A stretch of DNA of 64,000 nucleotides, taken from NCBI RefSeq assembly GCF_024758705.1, contig NZ_CP096971.1:3377501-3441500 (forward strand), given 5' to 3'. Origin of the DNA: Sphingomonas sp. SUN019 (GTDB taxonomy: Bacteria; Pseudomonadota; Alphaproteobacteria; Sphingomonadales; Sphingomonadaceae). Shown piece by piece: positions 16,634 through 24,789 of the stretch. Numbering within the stretch: the first letter of the stretch is position 1; every line of letters begins with the position of its first letter. The position numbers and the translations under genes were made by a program. The notes under the pieces were generated by a model. The model was not told the DNA's origin, searched no databases, and worked only from the letters and a program-made list of their open reading frames with translations.

Positions 16634-17626
16634 ATGTCGAAGCACGCCTATATCAAACGCGATCTCGATCAGCTGCGACAGCAGATCGCGGCGTGGCTGC
16701 CCGATGGCGACAACATGACCGGGCTGCGCGTGTTGTCGGCGGGGCATTCGAACGAGACTTTCTACCTCGAAGGGATCGACCGCGTATTGCGAATGCCGCC
16801 GTCGCAGGGTGGGCTGTTGCCGCCGTATGACATGGCGAAACAGCATCGCGTGCTGGCCGCGGTCGGGCGGATGAAGGACGGCCCGCCCGTCCCCGCCGTG
16901 TACGAGCTGTGCGAGGATCCCGCGGTGGCGGGCGATCCCTTCTTCGTCATGGAGGCGCTGAAGGGCGAGGAATATGAATACGCCCCGCCGCAGTGGCTGG
17001 TCGACGCATCCGACGAACAGCGCACCGCCATGAGCACGCAGTGGATCAACGCCATTGCGGCGCTCCACGATCGCCCCGCCGCGGAGATGCCCGAACCGCA
17101 CGTCAGCACGCGCGACTATGCCGAGGCGTGCCTGAAGATGACGCAGGTGCCGAACGGCGACGCCAAGCTGATCGCGCTGCTCGAAAATTTCGTGAACGAT
17201 CCGCTCCCCACCTCGGGCGATCCGACCCCGGTGCACGGCGATCCCAAGATCGGCAACATGATGTGGCGGCCCGACGGGACATTGGTCGCGATGCTCGACT
17301 GGGAGATGGCGCATACGGGCGAGCCGCTGCACGATCTCGGCTGGGCATTGTGCCTCTACAACCAGCCGCTGGCGTCGGCCGGGCTCGACCTGCCGGGCTG
17401 GCTCCAGCCGGAACAGATGGCGGCGCGGTGGGAGGCGAAGACCGGGCGATCGGCCGCGGGGCTCGACCGCTACATGGTGCTCGCCTTCGCCAAGATCTGC
17501 GCGATCAATACTTGGGGCATCCACCTCTACGAATCCGGCCAGACGAAGGACGAACGCTACGCCGCCTGGGGCCGCGGGATGGCGCAACTGCTCGCGATAC
17601 TCTTCGCGCGCGCCGACAGGCTCTAG
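16634..17626 (+). CDS. APH-family phosphotransferase 2
   Basis: Kinase-fold protein of 330 aa. The Gly-rich region is LSAGHSNETFYL, the catalytic loop is VHGDPKIGNMMW (about residues 200-211) and the metal-binding motif LDWEMAHTGEP. It is a distant paralogue of phosphotransferase 1. GGAGAGGGTCG precedes the ATG. It opens a plus-strand series with the TonB receptor, enoyl-CoA hydratase and quinone reductase genes, with short gaps (32 and 17 bases) and then a 4-base overlap. Substrate unknown. Confidence 0.85.
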   Translation: MSKHAYIKRDLDQLRQQIAAWLPDGDNMTGLRVLSAGHSNETFYLEGIDRVLRMPPSQGGLLPPYDMAKQHRVLAAVGRMKDGPPVPAVYELCEDPAVAGDPFFVMEALKGEEYEYAPPQWLVDASDEQRTAMSTQWINAIAALHDRPAAEMPEPHVSTRDYAEACLKMTQVPNGDAKLIALLENFVNDPLPTSGDPTPVHGDPKIGNMMWRPDGTLVAMLDWEMAHTGEPLHDLGWALCLYNQPLASAGLDLPGWLQPEQMAARWEAKTGRSAAGLDRYMVLAFAKICAINTWGIHLYESGQTKDERYAAWGRGMAQLLAILFARADRL

Positions 17627-17658
17627 CGCGAACCATGCCGACACAGGGGGTACAAACC

Positions 17659-20157
17659 ATGTCACGCAAGACCATGTTGCTCGGTTCGATTTCCGCGATC
17701 GGGCTGCTGATCGCGGCGGCCGCACCGGTGGCGGCGCAGACCAACAACGATCCGGCGGGCGGCGGGCAGACCCCGACCAGCCCGGAGCCATTGGCGGGCG
17801 CGCCGGTGCAGCCGCAACCTCAGAGCACGACCAGCACCTCGCCCGACTATCTCGGCGCCGACGTCATCGTCACCGCGCAGAAGCGCGAGGAGAACATCAA
17901 CAAGGTCGGCCTGACGATCGCCGCGATCGGCAGCGAGGCGTTGGCCGAACGCAGCATCCAGTCGCTCTCCGACCTGGCCGCCGCGGTTCCCGGCCTGTCC
18001 TATGTCAACAGCGCCAACAACACGCCGGTGTACAACCTCCGCGGCGTCGGCTTCTACGACACCTCGCTCGGATCGTATCCGACGACCAGCGTCTATCTCG
18101 ATCAGGTGCCGCTGCCGTTTCCGGTGCTGACCAACCTGACCGCGTTCGATCTGGAGCGGGTCGAGGTGCTGAAGGGTCCGCAGGGCACGTTGTTCGGGCA
18201 GAACTCCACCGGCGGCGCGATCAACTATATTGCCAACAAGCCGACCGCGGAATTCCACGCCGGGTTCGACGCCACCTATGGCCGGTTCGACCAGATCATC
18301 GGCAACGCCTATGTCAGCGGGCCGCTGTCCAGCACGCTGCGCGCGCGTCTGGCGGCACGGGTCGAGGACGGCGGGCCGTGGCAATACAGCTACACGCGCC
18401 CCGGCGATCGCAACGGCCGGATGGAGAATTACGCCGGCCGCCTGCTGGTCGACTGGGCGCCGACCGACACGATCAGCTTCGAGCTGAACCTGAATGGTTG
18501 GAAGGACAAGAACCAGCCGACCGCGGTGCAATATTCGCAGTTCAATCAGCAGGCGATCACCAACGTCTCGGACGACGTGCGCAATTACCCGCTCTCCCCG
18601 AACAAACCGCGTGCGGCGGACTGGAGCGAAAACAACCGGATGTTCCGCAACCTGCGCTTCGCGCAGGCGTCGCTGCGGGCTGACTGGGAATTCATTCCCG
18701 GCGTCCAGTTGACCTCGATCACGTCGTATGTCGATTTCAAGCAGCGCGGCGCGCTGGATCAGGACGGGATCAATTTCGACGACATCGACCTGCGTTTCTT
18801 CCGCGGCAAGATCACCAGTTTCTCGCAGGAATTGCGGCTGGCCAACGTCGGTCCCAGCAGTTTCCGCTGGATCGTCGGTGCGAACTACAGCCGCGACAAG
18901 GTCTTCTACCGCGAGAACATCGTCTACGGCGACGGATCGGGCGGCAACAATCAGGTGCCGCCGTTCCAGATCGAATCGAGCGAGAATTTCAGCGACCAGA
19001 AGATGCGCAATTACGCCGTCTTCGCAAACGGCGAACTCGATCTCAGCGACCAATTCTCGATCAAGGGCGGCGTGCGCTACACGAAGGCCGAACGCCGCGC
19101 CGACATCTGCAACGTGGACGGCACGCTGACCCCAGACGGCGGCCCCGCGAACCGCAATTTCCGGGTCGGCGGCGCGAACCGGCTGTTCGATCTGCTCGCC
19201 GACCTGTTCGCGCCGGGGAACACCTACCCGGACATCTTGCCCGGCGGCTGCTTCAACCTGAACGATCCCGATCCGCGCAACCCCAACCTCAATCAGCAAG
19301 GCCCGTGGCAGCCGGGGCTGTTCACCTCCGAGATCAACGAGGACAATATCTCGTGGCGCGGCGGTATCGACTTCAAGCCGACCGAGACACTGCTGCTCTA
19401 CGCCAACGTGTCGAAGGGCTATAAGGCGGGCGGGTTCGGCAACATCAACGCCGCGATCGATTTCCAGTTCAGGCCGGTCGTGCAGGAATCGATCCTGGCC
19501 TATGAAGCCGGGTTCAAGGCGCAGCTGGACGATCGCCGCCTGACGATCAACGGCGCGGCTTTCTACCTGGATTACAAGGACAAGCAGCTCCGCACGAAGG
19601 ATATCAATCCCATCTTCGGGATCATCGATGCGCTGAACAACGTGCCCAAATCTCACATCCAGGGGTTCGAGCTGGAGGCGAACGTGACGCCCGCGCGCGG
19701 GTGGAATTTCGGCGCGGCGGTGACCTATATCGAATCCGAGATCGACGAATATACCGGCATCAACGCGGGCGGCGTCGTCGCCGATTTCAAGGGTACGGTC
19801 ATCCCGTTCACCCCGAAGTGGCAGATTGGCGCGAACGGCCGCTACGAAACGCCGCTCTCGGGCGACATGAGCTTCTTCCTGGCGGGGCAGGTCAACCACC
19901 GCAGCAAGACCTTCGCCGCGATCGGCGGCAGTTTCGATCCGCAGCGCAATCTGGCGCGCGGGTTCGAGATCAACGACTACGTCACGGTCGATGCGCAGGT
20001 CGGCGTACGCTCCGACGCCGGGTGGCGCGCGATGGTCTGGGGCAAGAACCTGACCAACCAATATTACTGGACCAACGTCGTCGCCGGGCAGGACCAACTG
20101 GTGCGCTATCCGCAGCGGCCGGCCACCTACGGCATCACCTTCGGCTACGATTTCTAA
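17659..20157 (+). CDS. TonB-dependent outer-membrane receptor 2
   Basis: Outer-membrane transporter of 832 aa. The signal peptide is MSRKTMLLGSISAIGLLIAA followed by an AQ cleavage site; a Pro/Gln-rich linker precedes the plug domain, which starts at DVIVTAQKREENINKVGLTI. The beta barrel ends in a C-terminal Phe (TFGYDF). ATG at 17659 is preferred because the signal peptide begins there; longer open sequence upstream overlaps the kinase gene. The loop region around residues 500-550 is long. It probably imports a substrate related to that of receptor 1. Confidence 0.92.
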   Translation: MSRKTMLLGSISAIGLLIAAAAPVAAQTNNDPAGGGQTPTSPEPLAGAPVQPQPQSTTSTSPDYLGADVIVTAQKREENINKVGLTIAAIGSEALAERSIQSLSDLAAAVPGLSYVNSANNTPVYNLRGVGFYDTSLGSYPTTSVYLDQVPLPFPVLTNLTAFDLERVEVLKGPQGTLFGQNSTGGAINYIANKPTAEFHAGFDATYGRFDQIIGNAYVSGPLSSTLRARLAARVEDGGPWQYSYTRPGDRNGRMENYAGRLLVDWAPTDTISFELNLNGWKDKNQPTAVQYSQFNQQAITNVSDDVRNYPLSPNKPRAADWSENNRMFRNLRFAQASLRADWEFIPGVQLTSITSYVDFKQRGALDQDGINFDDIDLRFFRGKITSFSQELRLANVGPSSFRWIVGANYSRDKVFYRENIVYGDGSGGNNQVPPFQIESSENFSDQKMRNYAVFANGELDLSDQFSIKGGVRYTKAERRADICNVDGTLTPDGGPANRNFRVGGANRLFDLLADLFAPGNTYPDILPGGCFNLNDPDPRNPNLNQQGPWQPGLFTSEINEDNISWRGGIDFKPTETLLLYANVSKGYKAGGFGNINAAIDFQFRPVVQESILAYEAGFKAQLDDRRLTINGAAFYLDYKDKQLRTKDINPIFGIIDALNNVPKSHIQGFELEANVTPARGWNFGAAVTYIESEIDEYTGINAGGVVADFKGTVIPFTPKWQIGANGRYETPLSGDMSFFLAGQVNHRSKTFAAIGGSFDPQRNLARGFEINDYVTVDAQVGVRSDAGWRAMVWGKNLTNQYYWTNVVAGQDQLVRYPQRPATYGITFGYDF

Positions 20158-20174
20158 GGCGGGAGCAGCGGACG

Positions 20175-20987
20175 ATGGCTGATCGTCACATCGACGAACA
20201 TCTGGACGACGGCATCCTGCGCCTGACGAAGGTCAACACCGACACGCGGCAGGGCGTCAGTATGGCGGTGATCGCCGAACTGGGCGAGGCGATGGACCGC
20301 GTGCGTGACGATCCGCAGATCCGCTGCGTCGTGATCGATGCGGGCGGCGACGGCTTTCATAACGGCGCGGTGATGCTGGGGGAGATGGGGAAGGACTGGC
20401 CCGACCTGACGCGCGCCGATTACCGCCGGATCATCGACCTTGGGCACGGGCTGGGGCGCAACATCGCCTCGCTCGACGTGCCGGTGATCGGCGTCGCGGC
20501 GGCGGGAGGATTGGGTGGCGGGCTGGAACTGCTGTGCCGGTCCGACCTGGTCTATACCACCGATGCGGCGCGGTTCAGCTTTCCCGAGGTGACGCTGGGG
20601 CTGGTCGCGGGCTGGGGCGGCACCCAATGGGCCGGGCGGCTGATTCCGCATCGCAAGGCGCAGGAATTCCTGCTGCTGGGCGAAGAGATCGACGGGCGCA
20701 CCGCGGAGCAATGGGGCCTCGTCACGCGATCCTTGCCCGATCGCGCCGCGCTCGATGCGCAGGTGCAGAACGTCACCGACCGGCTGAAGCGCTGCGCGCC
20801 CGTGTCGGTCAAATGGCACAAGGAATGCCTCCGCGCGATCTGGCAGAAAAGCCTGACCGAGGGTGAGGCGGTGGAGGCGATCGCGGTGCCGGAGGCGATG
20901 GCGACGCAGACGTGGTTCGGCCCGACCGCCGCGTTCTTCGAAGGCAAGGGCTGGGACTATACGAAGAACGCGGCGATCTCGCCATGA
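20175..20987 (+). CDS. Enoyl-CoA hydratase/isomerase family protein
   Basis: Crotonase-fold protein of 270 aa. The oxyanion-hole region AAAGGLGGGLELL and the following FPEVTLGLVAGWGGTQ are typical; the first oxyanion segment reads GFHNGAVM rather than the more usual AGAD, so the chemistry may not be plain hydration. The ATG at 20175 follows GGGAGCAGCGGACG, 17 bases after the receptor stop. Its stop overlaps the next start (ATGA). It points to CoA-thioester intermediates in the pathway. Confidence 0.88.
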   Translation: MADRHIDEHLDDGILRLTKVNTDTRQGVSMAVIAELGEAMDRVRDDPQIRCVVIDAGGDGFHNGAVMLGEMGKDWPDLTRADYRRIIDLGHGLGRNIASLDVPVIGVAAAGGLGGGLELLCRSDLVYTTDAARFSFPEVTLGLVAGWGGTQWAGRLIPHRKAQEFLLLGEEIDGRTAEQWGLVTRSLPDRAALDAQVQNVTDRLKRCAPVSVKWHKECLRAIWQKSLTEGEAVEAIAVPEAMATQTWFGPTAAFFEGKGWDYTKNAAISP

Positions 20988-21952
20988 AGGCCGCCGTCAT
21001 CCACGAACAGGGCGCGCCCGAGGTTCTGCAGTATCAGGACATGCCCGATCCGGTCGCGGGGCCGGACGACGTGGTGATCGACGTCGAGGCGATCAGTCTG
21101 GAGGGCGGCGACCTGCTCAACCGCTCGATCCTGCCGGTCGAAACGTTTCCGCATATCGTTGGCTATGGCGCGGCGGGGCGGATCGCAGCGGTGGGGGCGA
21201 AGGTCACGCAGTTGAAGGTTGGCGACCGCGTCGCGGCGTTCAACTTCGCCGGATCACACGCGGAAAAGTTTCTGGCTCCTGCGGCAACAGCCTTCGTCGT
21301 GCCCAACGGGCTCGACATCGGCATCGCTGCGACGATGCCGGTCGCGTTCGGGACCGCGGACGAAGCGCTGTTCGAGGCTGGCGGGCTGAAGGCCGGGGAG
21401 ACCGTATTCATCCAGGGCGGCGCTGGCGGCGTCGGGATCGCCGCGATCCAGCTCGCCAAGGCGGCCGGCGCGACCGTGATCGCGACCGCGCCATCGTCGG
21501 TCGATCCCGCGCGGTTGCAGGCGCTGGGGTGCGACCACGTCATCACCTATGACCGGACCGACTATGCGGCGGAGGTGCTGCGGCTGACCGAGGGCAGGGG
21601 GGCCGACCTAGTCGTCGACCTCGTCGGCGGCGATGCGGCGGCGGTGTCCAAGCTGATCTCGACCGTCGCGTACAAGGGACGGCTGTCGGTGGTCGGGCTT
21701 GCAAGCGGATCGGCCCCATCGGTTGCGTTCTGGGATATCGTGCCGAAGAACATGACCGTCCGCGGCGTCCTGTTCGGGATCGAAATGGGGACGCCGCGCG
21801 GGCGGAGTATGATCGAAGAGCTGTTCGCGCGCGCCGCGACGGGCGAACTGACGATGCCGATTGAGCGTAGTTTCCCGCTGGCCGAGGCGGCAGCGGCGCA
21901 TCGCTTCGTCGAGGAAAACCGACCGCTCGGACGCGTGCTGCTGATCCCATGA
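20984..21952 (+). CDS. Quinone oxidoreductase-like MDR protein
   Basis: NADPH-dependent zinc-independent MDR oxidoreductase, 322 aa, of the quinone reductase/crotonyl-CoA reductase-like group. The Rossmann motif is IQGGAGGVGIAAIQLAKAAG, with cofactor-side YDRTDY and a C-terminal VLLIP. No catalytic-zinc Cys-His set is present. It overlaps the crotonase gene by four bases and is the last gene of the plus-strand series. A reduction of an enone or quinoid intermediate is the likely role. Confidence 0.9.
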   Translation: MKAAVIHEQGAPEVLQYQDMPDPVAGPDDVVIDVEAISLEGGDLLNRSILPVETFPHIVGYGAAGRIAAVGAKVTQLKVGDRVAAFNFAGSHAEKFLAPAATAFVVPNGLDIGIAATMPVAFGTADEALFEAGGLKAGETVFIQGGAGGVGIAAIQLAKAAGATVIATAPSSVDPARLQALGCDHVITYDRTDYAAEVLRLTEGRGADLVVDLVGGDAAAVSKLISTVAYKGRLSVVGLASGSAPSVAFWDIVPKNMTVRGVLFGIEMGTPRGRSMIEELFARAATGELTMPIERSFPLAEAAAAHRFVEENRPLGRVLLIP

Positions 21953-21971
21953 CACGCGCCGCGCTGCTCCC

Positions 21972-22062
21972 CTCCCCTTCAGGGGAGGGGCCGGGGGTGG
22001 GGTCTCTCCGCTGGCGGATCGCTCGTGGATGGACCCCACCCCAACCCCTCCCTGAAGGGGAG
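21972..22062. repeat. Intergenic palindromic repeat, family 2
   Basis: Arms at 21972-22004 and 22032-22062 are imperfect inverted copies (CTCCCCTTCAGGG... against ...CCCTGAAGGGGAG) around a short loop. It follows the operon end and could form a strong hairpin that ends transcription. Confidence 0.75.
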
Positions 22063-22099
22063 GGCCTTTGTTAAGCATCTGCCGTAGGAAGTGATTTTC

Positions 22100-23026
22100 A
22101 TGCTCGCCGGCCCGACCGATTTGATCGTCCACCAATACAGCCGCGAGCCCGCCTTCTCGGTCAAGACGCGGCTGATGCTGGGGTTCAAGAGCGCCGAATG
22201 GTTCGCCTGCGATCATTCGACGATCCTGCCCAAACCCGAACTCGCCGCACTGACCGGCGGGTATCGGCAGATCCCCGTGCTGCAGGTCGGGGCCGACATC
22301 TATTGCGGCAGCGAGCTCGTGCTCGACCAGCTGGAGGCGCGCGTCCCTCAACCGTCTCTGACGCGTGCGAGCGGCCCAGGGATCGGACGCGGGCTCGCTT
22401 ATTGGGCGGAGGACAATCTGTTCTGGCTGATCGTGCAGATTGTCTGCGGATCGGGGTTCGAATCGACGACGCGGCCGGATTTCGACGCTGACCGGAAACA
22501 GATGCTGCCGGGCATCTACGACGTCGAGCAAATGCGCGCCGCATTGTCCGTCAACGTGCCGCTGTTGCGCGCGCAGCTCGATCTGCTCGAACGGCAGCTG
22601 GCCGACGGTCGATCTTTCCTGTTCGGCGATGCGCCCGATCTCGCCGACATCTCCTTCTACTTCCCGCTCGATTTCCTGCGCCACTGCCGCAACGGGAACG
22701 AACGCATTCCGGACGATTATCCGGCGATCGCCGCATGGATGATCCGTGTCGCCGCGATCGGGCATGGACGGCGGCATCCGATCGATCGCGCGGGGGCATT
22801 GGCCGTCGCCCGCGCTGCGACACCGACGATCGCGCCGGTATCCACGATTGCGGAAGGACCGCAACCCGGCGATCGCGTGCGCGTGAAATGGGCGGCGTAC
22901 AGCCCGATCGAGCTGGCGGGCGAACTCATCGAAGCGCACCCGCGCAGGATCGCGGTGCTGTGGTCCGCACCCGAGGTCGGCGACGTCGTCGTGCATCTGC
23001 CGCGCAGCGCGGGGGAACTCACCTAG
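22100..23026 (+). CDS. Glutathione S-transferase family protein with C-terminal extension
   Basis: GST-fold protein of 308 aa. A thioredoxin-like N-terminal domain (HQYSREPAFSVKTRLML; IPVLQVGADIYCGSELV) is followed by a helical domain to about residue 225. The last 60 residues (from about GDRVRVKWAAYSP) look like a small beta-rich domain and are not part of a standard GST. ATG at 22100 has AGGAA nine bases upstream; a GTG at 22091 is possible. It converges with and overlaps the next GST gene by 8 bases. Confidence 0.83.
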   Translation: MLAGPTDLIVHQYSREPAFSVKTRLMLGFKSAEWFACDHSTILPKPELAALTGGYRQIPVLQVGADIYCGSELVLDQLEARVPQPSLTRASGPGIGRGLAYWAEDNLFWLIVQIVCGSGFESTTRPDFDADRKQMLPGIYDVEQMRAALSVNVPLLRAQLDLLERQLADGRSFLFGDAPDLADISFYFPLDFLRHCRNGNERIPDDYPAIAAWMIRVAAIGHGRRHPIDRAGALAVARAATPTIAPVSTIAEGPQPGDRVRVKWAAYSPIELAGELIEAHPRRIAVLWSAPEVGDVVVHLPRSAGELT

Positions 23027-23834
23027 CCAGGCGCGACTGATCCTGCAGCCGCGAAAGGTCCGTAAAGCGCACATTGTCCGCCGCCAGCCCATCGGTCACC
23101 ACCGAAAGCCCCCCAGCGCGGATCATCCATTCCAAGCGATGGTCGCGGTAGTGGCGTTTCAGCAGGCCCTGATCGAGCACGTCCGCCACGCTGTTGATCA
23201 GCGACAGATCGCCATGCGACTGCGCGAACGTCTCCGCCACGCACGGCCGCTCGAACATCCGCGCATACCAGCGGCCGAGCGGGCGACCCTGATCAAGCCG
23301 GATGCCATGCAGCGCCGATCCTGCGACGAATGGCACGACCGCAATGTCCGCCATTCCGAACGCCGCGCCCCCGAACCAGTCGTCCTCGCCCAATTGACGC
23401 TCCAGCCAGTCGTGCAGGATCGCGGTGTCCGCCCGTGCCGCAGCCAGCAGTTCGCCGGCGATGCCCTGCGCCTGTCCGCGGCGAAAGAAGTTCAGTTCGT
23501 ACAGCCCCCAGTTGATCGCCTCGTAATGCGTGTCGCACACCTCCTCGATCATCCGCGCCCGCGCGCGGCCCGCTGCCGTCGCGGCGCGCAGCGGCGGATC
23601 GGACCATTTGTCCTCGATATAGTCGAGGATGATGCTCGAATCGAAGATCGTCACGTCGCCGTCGACCAGCGCCGGGGCCTCCGATCGCGGATTCGCGACG
23701 ACCAGTTCTGCAGACACGCCGACCCCGATTCCGCCGGGGATGCGCCCTTCGAATGGCAGGCCCTTTTCGCGCAGCGCGAGTTTCACTTTCTCCACGAACG
23801 GGGAAAGCGGCGTTTCCCAAAGGAACAGCGTCAC
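23019..23834 (-). CDS. Glutathione S-transferase family protein 2
   Basis: GST-fold protein of 271 aa, paralogous to the one at 12170-12955 through the N terminus (FLWETPLSPFVEKVKLALREKG), the EVCDTHYEAINWGLYEL segment and the tail RDHRLEWMIRAGGLS with DNVRFTDLS. It is the last gene of the six-gene overlapping dikinase operon and overlaps the SnoaL gene by four bases (ATGA). Close paralogues in both halves of the catabolic region tie the two halves to one pathway. Confidence 0.88.
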   Translation of the reverse strand: MTLFLWETPLSPFVEKVKLALREKGLPFEGRIPGGIGVGVSAELVVANPRSEAPALVDGDVTIFDSSIILDYIEDKWSDPPLRAATAAGRARARMIEEVCDTHYEAINWGLYELNFFRRGQAQGIAGELLAAARADTAILHDWLERQLGEDDWFGGAAFGMADIAVVPFVAGSALHGIRLDQGRPLGRWYARMFERPCVAETFAQSHGDLSLINSVADVLDQGLLKRHYRDHRLEWMIRAGGLSVVTDGLAADNVRFTDLSRLQDQSRLAR

Positions 23835-24409
23835 GGCCGCCAGTCGCCGCCGAAATAGCTCGCATCGCTGCGGTCACGCATCGGGATCGTCGGCATCGCC
23901 GAGGGCAGACCGCCGTCGACGATTCCGGCATGATGCTGGACGCGCGTCCATTCGACGATCGGCTGCATCGTCAGGATGCGCCATTCGCCGTCGCGGCGCT
24001 GCATCGTGACCGCATAGCGCACGCCGACGAGCAGTTCGTACCGTTTGCTCCTGTCGCGGTCGAAGTCGTCGAACCGCGCAGCGCCGATAACGCCCTCGAT
24101 CGTCGCGGCGTCGTCGGCCAGCAGGTGATAGCCGACGCCGTACAGTTCGACGCGGCCAAGGTCGCCGTCCAGCGTGATGAGCATATTGGCGATGTAGTGC
24201 ATCACGCGGTCGAATGATTTCGGCAGCATTTCCTCGAACAGCGGCCCGGCGAAGTCGGTCATCGGCCCGTCGAGCGGCCCGCCGATGAAATGGCCGTCCG
24301 GCCAGAAGGCGGCCTTTTCGAGTTCGATATCCAGCCGGTCGGCGGCACGAAAATGACGTAGCAGGCAATGACGGATTTCCTCGCGCGCGATCAGATCGTC
24401 GACGGTCAT
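23831..24409 (-). CDS. SnoaL/NTF2-like protein
   Basis: Protein of 192 aa with the cone-shaped NTF2/SnoaL fold, starting MTVDDLIAREEIRHCLLRHF and including DGHFIG and the later GEWRILTMQPIVEW strand. This fold serves as isomerase, dehydratase or hydroxylase subunit in many ring-degrading pathways. It overlaps both neighbours by four bases (24406-24409 and 23831-23834), so it is a fixed member of the operon. The catalytic residues cannot be assigned from sequence alone. Confidence 0.82.
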   Translation of the reverse strand: MTVDDLIAREEIRHCLLRHFRAADRLDIELEKAAFWPDGHFIGGPLDGPMTDFAGPLFEEMLPKSFDRVMHYIANMLITLDGDLGRVELYGVGYHLLADDAATIEGVIGAARFDDFDRDRSKRYELLVGVRYAVTMQRRDGEWRILTMQPIVEWTRVQHHAGIVDGGLPSAMPTIPMRDRSDASYFGGDWRP

Positions 24410-24789
24410 GCAGCGATCGTCAAGATCGGCTCGCCATATTCGACCAGCGTACCCGGCGCAGCGCGATGCGCGACGATCGTGCCGCCAGTGTCGCTGACCA
24501 GATCGATCGTCTCGTCGAGCAAGGCGATCCGCCCGACCGCGCCCCCCGCCGCGACGATCGTGCCCGGCGCTTCGAGCGTGACGAGCGTCGCCACGTGCGG
24601 TGCCTCTACGATCGTTTCGGCGACCGGGGCCGCCTCGACCGTCGGCTCCATCGAAGTTGACGGCGCGCGGATCGCAGGATCGCGCGACGCGAACAGTTCG
24701 AACGATTGCGTAACGACGTGACACGCCTTCAGCGACGACCGCTGAAACTGAAACAGCAGCGCGCGCGCCTCGGTGACCGGGTCAGCCAT
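24406..24789 (-). CDS. Biotinyl/lipoyl-like carrier domain lacking the acceptor lysine
   Basis: Protein of 127 aa. Its N terminus (FQRSSLKACHVVTQSFELFASRDPA) aligns with that of the true BCCP at 34844 (FRASDLTELHLKTEGFELFVSNDPA), and its C-terminal half has the biotinyl/lipoyl beta fold (VTLEAPGTIVAAGGAVGRIALLDET...). Where the true BCCP reads EVMKLF, this protein reads LLDETI, so the modified Lys is Asp. It cannot carry biotin at that position. ATG at 24789 overlaps the dikinase gene by 8 bases. It may be a scaffold or allosteric domain. Confidence 0.8.
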   Translation of the reverse strand: MADPVTEARALLFQFQRSSLKACHVVTQSFELFASRDPAIRAPSTSMEPTVEAAPVAETIVEAPHVATLVTLEAPGTIVAAGGAVGRIALLDETIDLVSDTGGTIVAHRAAPGTLVEYGEPILTIAA

